From Burkholderia ubonensis (GTDB taxonomy: Bacteria > Pseudomonadota > Gammaproteobacteria > Burkholderiales > Burkholderiaceae): DNA of 64,000 nucleotides. The position numbers and the translations under genes were made by a program. Shown here piece by piece: positions 16,232 through 25,177 of the stretch. Position 1 is the first letter of the stretch, and each line of letters opens with the position of its first letter. The notes under the pieces were generated by a model. That model made no database searches, was not told the origin of the DNA, and saw nothing but the letters and a program-made list of their open reading frames with translations. The DNA lies in the NCBI RefSeq assembly GCF_001718695.1, contig NZ_CP013422.1, positions 930,001 through 994,000 on the forward strand, read 5' to 3'.

Positions 16232-18136
16232 TCAGCCCGCCGCGGCGTCGGTCCGGGAGCTCACGCGCGGTCCGGCGTCCGCCGTCACCGGCGCCGTCGC
16301 TTTCCGCGCGGTTGACGTCTTCGGCGGCGCGGCCGAGTCGGCTGCCGCGGCCGTCTTTTGCCGCGCCGCTGCGCGGTTCGGCGCATTGGGTGCATCGGGC
16401 GCCGTCTCGAACGGCGCATCCGGCGGCACGCCCAGCAGCTGCAGCGAGCCGCTCGTGACCGACGAGAACACCGGCCCGGCGACGGTGCCGCCGTAATACC
16501 CCTTGCCGCGCGGCTCGTCGATCATCACCGCGACGATCAGGCGCGGATTGCTCATCGGCGCCATCCCGGCGAACAGCGCACGGTACTTGCCCTGCGCATA
16601 CGACTTGCCGACCTGCTTGCGCGCCGTGCCGGTCTTGCCGCCGATCCGGTAGCCGTCGACGCGCGCGCGGCGCCCGGTGCCGCCTTCGCCGACCGCCATT
16701 TCGAGCATCGAGCGGATCGCCGCGGCCGTCTGCGGCGTCGTCACGCGATGGCCGCGATGCGCGTCGATCGTCTGCCTGTCGGTGCCGTTCTTCAGCAGCG
16801 ACACCGGATGCAGCGTGCCGTCGCCGGCGTATGCGGTGTACATCTGCGCGATCTGCAGCAGCGACATCGACAGCCCGTAGCCGTACGCCATCGTCGCCTG
16901 CTCGATCGGCCGCCAGCGCTTGTACTGCCGCAGCCGGCCCGACGCGACGCCGGGGAAGGTCAGCTCCGGCGCGCGGCCGATTCCGTATTCCTGGTACTTG
17001 TTCCAGATCGTCTCGGCGGGCAGGTTCAGCGCGAGCTTCGCGAGCGCGACGTTGCTCGACTTCTGCAGCGCCTGCGCGACGGTCAGCGAGCCGTGGTTCG
17101 ACGTGTCGTGGATCACGGCCGGGCCGATCTTGTAGGTGCCAGGCGACGTGTTGATGATCGTGTTCGGGCGCACCTTGCCTTCGTCGATCGACAGCGCGAC
17201 GACGAGCGGCTTGATCGTCGAGCCCGGCTCGAACGTGTCGATTACCGCGCGGTTGCGCAGTTGCTGGCCGGTCAGGCGCGCGCGGTCGTTCGGATCGAAG
17301 GTCGGATAGTTCGCGAGCGCGAGGATCTCGCCGTTCTGCGCGTCGAGCACGACGACGCTGCCGGCCTGCGCGTTGTTCTCGAGCACCGCGGCCTTGAGCT
17401 GGCTGAACGCGAGCTGCTGGATGCGCCGGTCGATCGTCAGCTCGATCGTCGCGCCGTGCTGCGCGGGCACGAGCGGCCGCGTGTCGGACACGATGCGGCC
17501 GAGCCGGTCGCGGATCACCTCGCGCTGCCCGGCGGTGCCCGACAGCGGGCTGTTCGCCGCCAGTTCGACGCCTTCCTGCCCCTGGTCCTCGACGTTCGTG
17601 AAGCCGACCACGTGCGCGGCCGATTCGCCTTCGGGGTAGTAGCGCTTCGAATCGGCGATCTGCGTGACGCCCTCGATCGCGAGCTTGTCGAGACGGCTCG
17701 CGGTGTCGGCGTCGATCTGGCGCTTGAGCAGCACGAACGTGCGGTCGTTGCGCAGCCGGCGCTTGACCTCGGCGAGCGGCATGTCGAGCAGCTTCGCGAT
17801 CTGCGGGTAGTCGGTCTCGGCGACCTGTTTCGGGTTCGCCCAGATTTCGTAGGTCGACAGGCTGACGGCGAGCATCGCGCCGTTGCGGTCGACGATGCGG
17901 CCGCGCATCGCGTCGAGTTCGATCGTGCGCTGGTAGCGCTTCTGGCCCTGGCCGACATAGAAATCCTGGTTCGCGATCTGGACCCAGAATGCACGGGCGA
18001 GCAGCGCCGCGAACGCGAGGAACACGATGATCACGACCAGCTTCGAGCGCCACATCGGCAGGCGCGACGCGAGCATCGGGTGCTTGGTCGCCGTTGCGTA
18101 CGGATCGGCGGGGTGGGTCTTCTTTTTCACGCTCAT
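16232..18136 (-). CDS. ftsI: FtsI/PBP3-like class B penicillin-binding protein (septal transpeptidase)
   Basis: A 634-residue bitopic membrane protein that cross-links peptidoglycan in the periplasm. It has a short basic cytoplasmic N-terminus, one membrane segment (about 32-52) and a pedestal domain. The transpeptidase domain has nucleophile Ser306 in 'EPGSTIKP', the SxN motif 'QKSSNVALAK' (360-362) and 'KTGT' at 501-504. The C-terminal 50 residues are Ala/Thr-rich and not part of the fold. The ATG at 18134-18136 gives the usual N-terminus; no strong ribosome site is visible. There is no mraW, murE or other division gene around it, so it is probably a second copy outside the dcw cluster. Confidence 0.9.
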   Translation of the reverse strand: MSVKKKTHPADPYATATKHPMLASRLPMWRSKLVVIIVFLAFAALLARAFWVQIANQDFYVGQGQKRYQRTIELDAMRGRIVDRNGAMLAVSLSTYEIWANPKQVAETDYPQIAKLLDMPLAEVKRRLRNDRTFVLLKRQIDADTASRLDKLAIEGVTQIADSKRYYPEGESAAHVVGFTNVEDQGQEGVELAANSPLSGTAGQREVIRDRLGRIVSDTRPLVPAQHGATIELTIDRRIQQLAFSQLKAAVLENNAQAGSVVVLDAQNGEILALANYPTFDPNDRARLTGQQLRNRAVIDTFEPGSTIKPLVVALSIDEGKVRPNTIINTSPGTYKIGPAVIHDTSNHGSLTVAQALQKSSNVALAKLALNLPAETIWNKYQEYGIGRAPELTFPGVASGRLRQYKRWRPIEQATMAYGYGLSMSLLQIAQMYTAYAGDGTLHPVSLLKNGTDRQTIDAHRGHRVTTPQTAAAIRSMLEMAVGEGGTGRRARVDGYRIGGKTGTARKQVGKSYAQGKYRALFAGMAPMSNPRLIVAVMIDEPRGKGYYGGTVAGPVFSSVTSGSLQLLGVPPDAPFETAPDAPNAPNRAAARQKTAAAADSAAPPKTSTARKATAPVTADAGPRVSSRTDAAAG

Positions 18137-18400
18137 GCGAGGGCCGGGGCGAGCCGCCAGGCGGCGGGCTGTCAGTCTGAATAATGCGATTGTAATAAAT
18201 GAGTAAGCATCGCGTGGGGAAAGTGTGAGCCGCCGGCCGGCCGCTGCTGGCCGCGCAGCACAAGCAACGAGGACGACGGAAAAGAATGGACGCGCTCCGT
18301 GGCCGCGCGCGAGCCGCGACCCGCGAACCCGCGACACGTGCGCCGGCCGTTATTGCCGAGCTGGGCGGATTTACCCGTCCCCGATTAGTTTTCTCGCGCC

Positions 18401-18429
18401 AAAAGAAAAAGCGCCTCGTCGAGAGGCGC
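18401..18429 (-). terminator. Factor-independent terminator
   Basis: Read on the minus strand: stem GCGCCTC, loop TCGAC, stem GAGGCGC, then TTTTTCTTTT. It lies about 85 bp downstream of the leftward orphan gene (18513-18857) and insulates the ftsI-like gene from it. The flanking DNA 18137-18512 shows no other gene and must contain the ftsI promoter. Confidence 0.9.
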
Positions 18430-18512
18430 CTTATTGATGAATATCGAAATTAATATCGCGTATCGCGAAATGGGAATATCCCTAAAACCGCAGACGATTG
18501 CCGTCAAAAAAA

Positions 18513-18857
18513 CTAACGCGCGACGGAAATAAATTCCCTGTATTCCGGCTCCGCGGTGGAACGATCGACCGCCTGCAGCCGCCAGGCCCCTTCATGCTCG
18601 CCGGCGAGCACGGCGGTGCCCTGTTCGCGCTGCGTCGCGTCGAACGACAGCCCCTGCAGCTTGCAGACGGCCTTGCCGCTGTCGGCCGCGCAGAGCGCCA
18701 TTGCGCCCTCGACGTCCTTGACCTTGCCCCACGTCGGAAGATCGATGCCTTGATGTGCCTCGCGAGACCACAGCCCTTCGTCGGTGTCCACCCACAGCAC
18801 TGCAAAAGACTGTCGAGTTGCCGCTTCGCTGCCATTAATCCGAATGGTGAGGCGCAT
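18513..18857 (-). CDS. Conserved-looking small protein of unknown function
   Basis: A 114-residue cytosolic-looking protein with no signal peptide and no membrane segment. The start ATG is preceded by AGGAG at eight bases and the gene has its own terminator, so it is real. It is a mixed alpha/beta sequence with several Trp and Cys residues ('SFAVLWVDTDEGLWSREAHQ', 'GAMALCAADSGKAVCKLQ') and a C-terminal stretch 'HEGAWRLQAVDRSTAEPEY'. I do not recognise a family. It is preceded by an AT-rich control region with an inverted repeat. Confidence 0.8.
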   Translation of the reverse strand: MRLTIRINGSEAATRQSFAVLWVDTDEGLWSREAHQGIDLPTWGKVKDVEGAMALCAADSGKAVCKLQGLSFDATQREQGTAVLAGEHEGAWRLQAVDRSTAEPEYREFISVAR

Positions 18858-19419
18858 TGGATCGTCTCCTGAAGAAAATCACACGTTCGACCGTTTTGGT
18901 TTGACCAGTCTAGATAGACTGCGGTGAAACGCAAGTGATAATCCTCAATAAATCGAATTGCGTGCATTCGTATACGCCATGAAACGACGTCTGACGATCG
19001 GCCGAGATCCGAATCTCGCCGGCAAAGACCCGCCGTAGCGCGATCCGTGCGTCGCGGCGGCAAATCGAGTGGCTCCGGACATGCGACGACTCGGATCGAC
19101 CGGCGTCGAAGTGTCGCGCCGGCGCCGTCACGACATACCCCGACATACGCATACAAATCCGCACACTTTCGCAAAACTTTCAGGACAGACATCCGGACGA
19201 TCGGGCCCCACACTGCCGGTTTCCGATCCTCTGTCGCGGACGCCCCTCCGTGGCGTCCCACGGCCTTCCACGCCGAGACGCGTTCGACGCATATCCCTGC
19301 GGCAGCGCAACGGGATCGGGAGCCCCGGGACCCATGCCAGTCCCGGCCGGCCGGGCGCGAGGCGCATCCCGTGAACCGGGGCCGCGCGGCGCCGCGCCGA
19401 TTTTTCGAAGGAGATTCCC
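18858..19419. other. 562-bp divergent spacer, regulatory
   Basis: The left third (18870-18965) is AT-rich and contains the inverted repeat at 18906-18921, and probably the promoter of the orphan gene. The right part is GC-rich with overlapping open frames that lack ribosome sites. No gene is supported here. Confidence 0.5.
18906..18921. promoter_or_regulatory. 7-bp inverted repeat upstream of the orphan gene
   Basis: CAGTCTA-GA-TAGACTG is a perfect 16-bp palindromic site about 50 bp upstream of the start of the 114-residue gene, in AT-rich DNA, placed where it could overlap the promoter. Its core resembles TetR-family sites, including the TAGAC half-site found again at 61764 and 61892. Confidence 0.45.
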
Positions 19420-20625
19420 GTGCTGATCTGGAAAACCGCCCTGTCGCTCAACTGGCGCACGAGCCTCGTATCGCCGGCGTGCGCGCCGGTCGCCGCGGCG
19501 AACGTCGGGCGACTGGTGCTCACGGGCGCAACCGGCTTCATCGGCAGCACCGTGCTGACGACGCTCGTCAATGCGGGGCTGCTTGACCGCATCGTCTGCG
19601 TCGTGCGCGCGCAGGATCGCGGCCATGCGGTTTCGCGGCTGCGCGAGGCGGCGCTGCGCGCGGGGCTCGCGCCGTACTGGGCGTCGCGCCTGAGCGACGC
19701 GAACGTGGCGGTCGGCGCGCTCGGCGACGTGTGGCAGCGCGCCGACGCGCCGCGTCTGGCCGGCGCGACGCACGTGATCCATTGTGCGGGCCATGCGTCG
19801 CCGGCCGGCGGCGCGCATCTGCAGGCCGACCTCGCCGATTCGGTCGGCTTCGCCGCGCGCTTCGCGGATGCGCCGCAGCTGCAGCGTTTCGTCCACATCG
19901 GCACCGCCTACGCGCATGCGGGCCGCGGCGGCCTCGTGCATGAGGAGTCGCGCAGCGCGGGCGAAGCCGCGCAGGCCGCCCACGCGCTGCCCGGCGCGGT
20001 GCTCGCCGCCGACTACCTGCGCGCGAAGGCGGAAACCGAGCAGCGCCTGCGCACGCTCGGGCTGCCGCTCGTCGTCGTCCGTCCGTCGCACGTCGTCGGG
20101 CATACGGTGCTCGGCACGCGGCCCGCGCCGAACTCGTTCTGGGTGTTCCGTCTCGCACACGCGGCGCGTCGCTATACGGCGCGGCCGATGACGCGCATCG
20201 ACATCGTGTCGGTCGACGACGTCGCGCGCGCGACGATGCTGCTGGCGGTCAAGCCGGCGCTCTCGCACGACGTCTATCACGTGTCGGCGGGCGACGAGGC
20301 GCCGATGGTCGCGCAGATCGTGCGGGCGATGGACGAGGCGGCGGGGATGGCGGGCGCGCCGCGCTACGCGGCGTGCGCGGCGGCGGAGCTGCCGCTCGTC
20401 GTGCGCGACGTGCTGGGGCGCGCCGATCCGGCGCTCGAGCGGGTGCTCGGCAAGGCGCTGCGGCGCTTTGCGGAATTCGCGGCCGTCGATCGCGTGTTCG
20501 ACAACCGGCGCGTGCGCGACGAAATCGATTTCGAACCGCTGCCGTTCGTCGACTACGTCGAGGAATGCATGCGCACGTCGCGCGGTGTCGCGGTAACCGA
20601 ACTGGTGCGCGGCACGCCGCACTGA
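19420..20625 (+). CDS. Extended short-chain dehydrogenase/reductase (thioester-reductase/epimerase type)
   Basis: A 401-residue NAD(P)-dependent reductase. The Rossmann motif 'GRLVLTGATGFIGSTVLTTL' lies near residues 30-49, and 'FVHIGTAYAHAG' with 'ADYLRAKAETEQRL' marks the Tyr-x3-Lys-type active site. 'LVVVRPSHVVGHT' is typical of the male-sterility/thioester-reductase branch, which reduces acyl thioesters or acts on large hydrophobic substrates. GTG 19420-19422 is the start, six bases after AAGGAG. It is a single gene converging on hpaR. The substrate is unknown, and a simple nucleotide-sugar epimerase is less likely because the C-terminus is long. Confidence 0.8.
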   Translation: MLIWKTALSLNWRTSLVSPACAPVAAANVGRLVLTGATGFIGSTVLTTLVNAGLLDRIVCVVRAQDRGHAVSRLREAALRAGLAPYWASRLSDANVAVGALGDVWQRADAPRLAGATHVIHCAGHASPAGGAHLQADLADSVGFAARFADAPQLQRFVHIGTAYAHAGRGGLVHEESRSAGEAAQAAHALPGAVLAADYLRAKAETEQRLRTLGLPLVVVRPSHVVGHTVLGTRPAPNSFWVFRLAHAARRYTARPMTRIDIVSVDDVARATMLLAVKPALSHDVYHVSAGDEAPMVAQIVRAMDEAAGMAGAPRYAACAAAELPLVVRDVLGRADPALERVLGKALRRFAEFAAVDRVFDNRRVRDEIDFEPLPFVDYVEECMRTSRGVAVTELVRGTPH

Positions 20626-20652
20626 TCGTTCGCGCCGTTCGCGCGCTTCGCT

Positions 20653-20672
20653 CGGGCCGCGCCAGCGGCCCG
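20653..20672. terminator. Hairpin between convergent genes
   Basis: CGGGCCGC, loop GCCA, GCGGCCCG: an 8-bp GC-only stem in the 82-bp gap between the convergent reductase and hpaR. It lacks a T-run on either strand, so a termination role is inferred from position only. Confidence 0.4.
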
Positions 20673-20707
20673 TCGCGGATCGGCCGCGGCGCGCCGCCCG
20701 GCGTGCG

Positions 20708-21148
20708 TCACGGCGCGTTGCCGAGCTCGATCAGCCGGTCGAGCGCGCGGTAGATGTCGTCGAGCGCATCCTGGCCGAAGCGCGCCTCGAGCAGCCGGTA
20801 CTGTTCGTCGATGCGCGGGCCGATTTCCGTGACCAGCTTCCGGCTTTGCGGCGTCAGGCTGACGAGCAGCCTGCGCTGATCTTCCTGCGCGCGCGTGCGC
20901 TTGATCAGGCCGTCGCGCTCCATCCGTTCGAGCACGCCCGTCAGGCTCGGGCTCAGGATGCAGCAGCGCCGCGCGATCTGTCCGGCTTCGAGCGCATGCG
21001 ACGGCTCGCCGTCGAGCACGCGGATGATCCGCCATTGCTGTTCGGTCAACGCGAATTCCTTGAGAATGGGGCGGAACCGCCCCATCAGCGTTTCCCGGGC
21101 CTCGAGCAGCAGCATGGCCAGATTGCGGTGGTCGAGCGTACGGTTCAT
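20708..21148 (-). CDS. hpaR: MarR-family regulator of homoprotocatechuate degradation
   Basis: A 146-residue dimeric winged-helix repressor. 'NLAMLLLEARETLMGRFRPI' and 'FALTEQQWRIIRVLDGEP' match HpaR/HpcR of the enteric hpa cluster. The recognition helix region is 'CILSPSLTGVLERMERDGLI' (about 70-90), followed by the wing 'QEDQRRLLVSLT'. It is divergent from the hpa operon, as in other hosts, and would be released by 4-hydroxyphenylacetate or homoprotocatechuate. The ATG at 21146-21148 is chosen by family length; no clear ribosome site is seen. The longer upstream frame would run into the control region. Confidence 0.92.
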   Translation of the reverse strand: MNRTLDHRNLAMLLLEARETLMGRFRPILKEFALTEQQWRIIRVLDGEPSHALEAGQIARRCCILSPSLTGVLERMERDGLIKRTRAQEDQRRLLVSLTPQSRKLVTEIGPRIDEQYRLLEARFGQDALDDIYRALDRLIELGNAP

Positions 21149-21249
21149 CGAAATGAAGGGGATGGACGGGGACGCGCCAATCTTAACAGGCGGTCGCGGC
21201 GAATTTCGTGTATCAGGGTAATCGAGGTTGTCATCGCCCGATTGTGTAC

Positions 21250-21261
21250 TTAAGATGTTAA
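21250..21261. promoter_or_regulatory. AT-rich imperfect palindrome in the hpaR-hpaG intergenic region, candidate HpaR site
   Basis: TTAAGATGTTAA sits in the only AT-rich patch of the 154-bp divergent region, about 45 bp upstream of hpaG1. MarR-type sites are usually AT-rich palindromes between the divergent starts, so position supports it. The sequence match to a known HpaR site is not established. Confidence 0.35.
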
Positions 21262-21302
21262 ATATTGACGATGCGCCGCGACGCGCGGCAGGGGAATGAC
21301 GC

Positions 21303-21992
21303 ATGGAGCTGTCTTGCACGACCGCCGCGGCGCTGCCGGTCGCCATCGGCACCGTCTACGGCGCGCTGCTCAACGAGCGCGCCGCGCTCGACGGGCTCGG
21401 CGACGCGGTGCACCAGCCGCCTTACGGGCGGCCGCCGCAGGCGCCGATCCTGTACATCAAGCCCGCCAACACCCACGCGGCCGACGGCGCGGCCGTCGTC
21501 GTGCCGGCCGGCGTCGACGCGCTGGAGATCGGCGCGTCGGTCGCCGTTGTGTTCGCCCGCCGCACGACCCGCGTGGCGGCCGACCGCGCGCTCGACTACG
21601 TGCACGGCTTCACGCTCGCGAGCGACGTGTCGGTGCCGCATCCCGACTACTACCGTCCCGCCGTGCGCTTCAAGTGCCGCGACGGGTTCTGCCCGCTCGG
21701 CCCGGCGATCGTGTCGGCGCACGCGCTCGCGCTCGCCGATGCGGACGCGATCGCGCTGAGCGTGAAGATCGACGGTGCCACGGCCGCCGCCGCCTCGACC
21801 GCCACGCTGATCCGCCCGGTGCGGCAACTGATCGCCGACGTGTCGGCATTCATGTCGTTCGACGCCGGCGACGTGCTGCTGCTCGGCGTGGCGGGCGGCG
21901 CGCCGCGCGCGAAGCCGGGCAGCCGGATCGAGATCGCCGCGCACGGCATCGGCACGTTGCGGCATGCGCTGATCGCGGAGGGGGCCCGATGA
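21303..21992 (+). CDS. hpaG1: HpaG1: N-terminal half of the 4-hydroxyphenylacetate-pathway isomerase/decarboxylase
   Basis: A 229-residue fumarylacetoacetate-hydrolase-fold protein. HpaG removes CO2 from the oxo-pentenetricarboxylate intermediate and isomerises the resulting heptadienedioate. In E. coli both halves are one polypeptide of about 430 residues; here they are two genes overlapping as ATGA. Seen motifs: 'ILYIKPANTH', 'YVHGFTLASDVSVPH' and 'RFKCRDGFCPLGPAIVSA', the metal-binding FAH pattern. The ATG follows AGGGGA. First gene of the operon. Confidence 0.92.
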   Translation: MELSCTTAAALPVAIGTVYGALLNERAALDGLGDAVHQPPYGRPPQAPILYIKPANTHAADGAAVVVPAGVDALEIGASVAVVFARRTTRVAADRALDYVHGFTLASDVSVPHPDYYRPAVRFKCRDGFCPLGPAIVSAHALALADADAIALSVKIDGATAAAASTATLIRPVRQLIADVSAFMSFDAGDVLLLGVAGGAPRAKPGSRIEIAAHGIGTLRHALIAEGAR

Positions 21993-22753
21993 GAACCGCA
22001 CGCGTGATCTACAACGGCGCGCAGCATGCGGCCGAACCGGCCGGCGACGGCCTGATTCGCCTCGATACGGGGCGGGTCGTCGAGGAGAGCGCGGTGGCCT
22101 GGCTGCCGCCCGTCGCGCCGCGCACGACGTTCGCGCTCGGCCTGAACTACGCGGACCACGCGAAGGAGCTCGCGTTCAACGCGCCGAGCGAGCCGCTGAT
22201 CTTCCTGAAGGGCCCGAACACGTTCATCGGCCACCGGTCGCGCACCGTGCGGCCCGCCGATGCGGCCCACATGCATTACGAGTGCGAGCTGGCGGTCGTG
22301 ATCGGCCGCCCCGCGCGGGGCGTGCGCCGCGCGCAGGCGCTCGACTACGTTGCCGGCTACACGGTCGCGAACGACTACGCGATCCGCGATTACCTCGAGA
22401 ACTACTACCGACCGAACCTGCGCGTGAAGAACCGCGACACCTGCACGCCGCTCGGGCCGTGGCTCGTCAGCCCGGACGAGGTCGGCGACCCGGGCGGCCT
22501 GACGCTGCGCACGACGGTGAACGGCCGCGAGACCCAGCGCGGCAGCACGCGCGACATGATCTTCGACGTGCCGGCGCTGATCGAGCACATCAGCGGCTTC
22601 ATGACGCTGTCGCCGGGCGACCTGATCCTCACCGGCACGCCAGAAGGGCTCGCGGACACGCAGCCGGGCGACGAGGTCGTCACCGAGATCGAAGGCATCG
22701 GCCGGCTCGTGAACACGATCGTCGGCGAACACGACTACTATCGCGCCGGCTGA
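21989..22753 (+). CDS. hpaG2: HpaG2: C-terminal half of the isomerase/decarboxylase
   Basis: A 254-residue paralogue of HpaG1 with the full FAH-family signature: 'FALGLNYADHAKELAF', 'IFLKGPNTFIGH', 'YECELAVVIGRPARGV', 'GYTVANDYAIRDYLENYY' and 'SPGDLILTGTPEGLADTQPG'. The acidic residues of the Mg2+ or Mn2+ site lie in the 'YECELAVVIG' segment. The start overlaps the HpaG1 stop, and GGAGGGGG lies just upstream inside HpaG1. Both halves are needed for the decarboxylase/isomerase in the bifunctional E. coli enzyme, and they presumably form a heterodimer here. Confidence 0.93.
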   Translation: MRTARVIYNGAQHAAEPAGDGLIRLDTGRVVEESAVAWLPPVAPRTTFALGLNYADHAKELAFNAPSEPLIFLKGPNTFIGHRSRTVRPADAAHMHYECELAVVIGRPARGVRRAQALDYVAGYTVANDYAIRDYLENYYRPNLRVKNRDTCTPLGPWLVSPDEVGDPGGLTLRTTVNGRETQRGSTRDMIFDVPALIEHISGFMTLSPGDLILTGTPEGLADTQPGDEVVTEIEGIGRLVNTIVGEHDYYRAG

Positions 22754-22775
22754 CCCCGCCGCACAAGGAGAGCAG

Positions 22776-24239
22776 ATGACCATCAAGCACTGGATCGACG
22801 GCCGCGAAGTCGAAAGCCGCGACACGTTCACGACGCTGAATCCGGCGACCGGCGAAGTCATCACCGACGTCGCGTCGGGCGGCGAAGCGGAAGTCGATGC
22901 GGCGGTGCGCGCGGCGAAGGCCGCATTCCCGAAGTGGGCGAACACGCCCGCGAAGGAGCGCGCGAAGCTGATGCGCAGGCTCGGCGAGCTGATCGAGCGG
23001 AACGTGCCGTCGCTCGCGGCGCTGGAGACGCAGGATACGGGCCTGCCGATCGCGCAGACCAGAAAGCAGCTGATTCCGCGCGCGTCGGAGAACTTCAATT
23101 TCTTCGCGGAAGTGTGCGTGCAGATGAACGGCCGCACGTATCCGGTCGACGACCAGATGCTGAACTACACGCTGTACCAGCCGGTCGGCGTGTGCGCGCT
23201 GATCTCGCCGTGGAACGTGCCGTTCATGACCGCGACGTGGAAGACGGCGCCGTGTCTCGCGCTCGGCAATACCGCGGTGCTGAAGATGTCCGAGCTGTCG
23301 CCGCTGACGGCCGACCAGCTCGGCCGGCTCGCGCTCGAGGCGGGCATTCCGCCGGGTGTGCTGAACGTCGTGCAGGGCTACGGCGCGACCGCCGGCGACG
23401 CGCTGGTGCGGCATCCGGACGTGCGCGCGGTGTCGTTTACCGGCGGCACGGTCACCGGCAAGAAGATCATCGAGCGCGCGGGCTTGAAGAAGTATTCGAT
23501 GGAGCTGGGCGGCAAGTCGCCGGTGCTGATCTTCGACGACGCGGACTTCGACCGTGCGCTCGACGCGTCGCTGTTCACGATCTTCTCGATCAACGGCGAA
23601 CGCTGCACCGCGGGCTCGCGGATCTTCGTGCAGCGCTCGATCTACGACCGCTTCGTGCGGGAATTCGCGCGCCGCGCGAACAATCTCGTGGTAGGCGATC
23701 CGGCAGATCCGGCGACGCAGCTCGGCGCGATGATCACGCGCGCGCACTGGGAGAAGGTGACGGGCTACATCCGCATCGGCGAGCAGGAAGGCGCGCGGCT
23801 CGTTGCGGGCGGCGCGGACCAGCCGGCGAACCTGCCCGCGCACCTGCGCAACGGCAACTTCGTGCGGCCGACCGTGTTCGCCGACGTCGACAACCGGATG
23901 CGCATCGCGCAGGAAGAAGTCTTCGGCCCGGTGGCCTGCCTGATTCCGTTCGACGACGAGGACGAAGGGCTGCGCCTCGCGAACGCCACGCGCTACGGCC
24001 TTGCGTCGTACATCTGGACGCAGGACGTCGGCAAGGTGCATCGCCTCGCGCGCGGCATCGAGGCCGGCATGGTGTTCGTCAACAGCCAGAACGTGCGCGA
24101 CCTGCGGCAGCCGTTCGGCGGCGTGAAGGAGTCGGGCACCGGGCGCGAGGGCGGCGAATATAGCTTCGAAGTGTTCGCCGAGATCAAGAACGTCTGCATC
24201 TCGATGGGTTCGCATCACATTCCGCGCTGGGGCGTGTAA
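22776..24239 (+). CDS. hpaE: 5-carboxymethyl-2-hydroxymuconate semialdehyde dehydrogenase
   Basis: A 487-residue NAD-dependent aldehyde dehydrogenase oxidising the ring-cleavage semialdehyde to 5-carboxymethyl-2-hydroxymuconate. The cofactor site is 'ISPWNVPFMTATWKTAP' and 'VSFTGGTVTGKK'. The general-base Glu is in 'SMELGGKSPVLIF', and catalytic Cys277 in 'FSINGERCTAGSRIFVQ'. The C-terminal 'PFGGVKESGTGREGG' and 'VCISMGSHHIPRWGV' match HpaE rather than generic betaine-aldehyde enzymes. The start follows AAGGAG. Gap to hpaG2 is 22 bp. Confidence 0.95.
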   Translation: MTIKHWIDGREVESRDTFTTLNPATGEVITDVASGGEAEVDAAVRAAKAAFPKWANTPAKERAKLMRRLGELIERNVPSLAALETQDTGLPIAQTRKQLIPRASENFNFFAEVCVQMNGRTYPVDDQMLNYTLYQPVGVCALISPWNVPFMTATWKTAPCLALGNTAVLKMSELSPLTADQLGRLALEAGIPPGVLNVVQGYGATAGDALVRHPDVRAVSFTGGTVTGKKIIERAGLKKYSMELGGKSPVLIFDDADFDRALDASLFTIFSINGERCTAGSRIFVQRSIYDRFVREFARRANNLVVGDPADPATQLGAMITRAHWEKVTGYIRIGEQEGARLVAGGADQPANLPAHLRNGNFVRPTVFADVDNRMRIAQEEVFGPVACLIPFDDEDEGLRLANATRYGLASYIWTQDVGKVHRLARGIEAGMVFVNSQNVRDLRQPFGGVKESGTGREGGEYSFEVFAEIKNVCISMGSHHIPRWGV

Positions 24240-24282
24240 GCGGCGCGAGAAAGAACGAGACGCAGACTGACGGAGACTCACG

Positions 24283-25131
24283 ATGGGCAAACTGTCCCTC
24301 GCCGCAAAGATCACGCACGTGCCGTCGATGTACCTGTCGGAGCTGCCGGGCAGGCATCACGGCTGCCGCGCGGAAGCGATCCGCGGCCATCAGCTGATCG
24401 GCGAGCGCTGCCGCGCGCTCGGCGTCGACACGATCGTCGTGTCCGACGTCCACTGGCTCGTCAACGCCGGGTATCACGTGAACTGCAACGCACGGTTTTC
24501 CGGCGTCTATACGAGCAACGAGCTGCCGCATTTCATCCGCGACATGGCCTACGCGTATCCGGGCAATCCGGCGCTCGGCCGGCTGATCGCGGAAACCGCG
24601 ACCGCGCGCGGCATCGCGACGCGCGCGCACGAGATCGACAGCCTCGAACTCGAATATGGGACGCTCGTGCCGATGCGCTACATGAACGCCGACCAGCACT
24701 TCAAGGTCGTGTCGATCGCCGGCTGGTGCATGTGGCACACGCTCGACGAGAGCCGCCGCTTCGGCGAAGCGCTGCTCGAAGCGATCGGCAAGAGCGATGC
24801 GAACGTCGCGTTCCTCGCGAGCGGGTCGCTGTCGCATCGCTTCAACGACAACGGCAGCCCCGAGGAATCGATCCACCAGATCAGCCGCGAGTTCTTCCGG
24901 CAGGTCGACCTGCGGGTCGTTGACTTGTGGAAGCAGGGCGATTTCGCGACCTTCTGCAAGATGCTGCCGGAGTACAGCCAGCACTGCTTCGGCGAAGGCG
25001 GGATGCACGACACCGCGATGCTGCTCGGCCTGCTCGGCTGGGATCGCTACGACAAGCCCGTCGAAATCGTCACCGACTACTTCGCGAGCTCGGGCACCGG
25101 GCAGATCAACGCGATCTTTCCGCTGCCCTGA
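24283..25131 (+). CDS. hpaD: 3,4-dihydroxyphenylacetate 2,3-dioxygenase (homoprotocatechuate dioxygenase)
   Basis: A 282-residue class III (LigB-type) extradiol dioxygenase, the ring-opening enzyme of the pathway. 'AAKITHVPSMYLSELPGRHH' begins the protein and supplies an early Fe2+ ligand His. 'VVSDVHWLVNAGYHV', 'IAGWCMWHTLDESRRFG' and 'FLASGSLSHRFNDNG' continue the HpaD pattern. Length matches the E. coli enzyme (283 residues). This is the enteric-type enzyme, not the vicinal-oxygen-chelate type found in Arthrobacter or Brevibacterium. It lies 43 bp after hpaE. Confidence 0.95.
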   Translation: MGKLSLAAKITHVPSMYLSELPGRHHGCRAEAIRGHQLIGERCRALGVDTIVVSDVHWLVNAGYHVNCNARFSGVYTSNELPHFIRDMAYAYPGNPALGRLIAETATARGIATRAHEIDSLELEYGTLVPMRYMNADQHFKVVSIAGWCMWHTLDESRRFGEALLEAIGKSDANVAFLASGSLSHRFNDNGSPEESIHQISREFFRQVDLRVVDLWKQGDFATFCKMLPEYSQHCFGEGGMHDTAMLLGLLGWDRYDKPVEIVTDYFASSGTGQINAIFPLP

Positions 25132-25177
25132 GCGCCGCCACGCCGTGCCACGCCGTGCATCCAACAGGAGAATCGTC

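Noticed and set aside
18910..19164. 84-codon minus-strand frame upstream of the orphan gene
   Set aside because: It lies across the AT-rich control region, has no ribosome site and no recognisable sequence.
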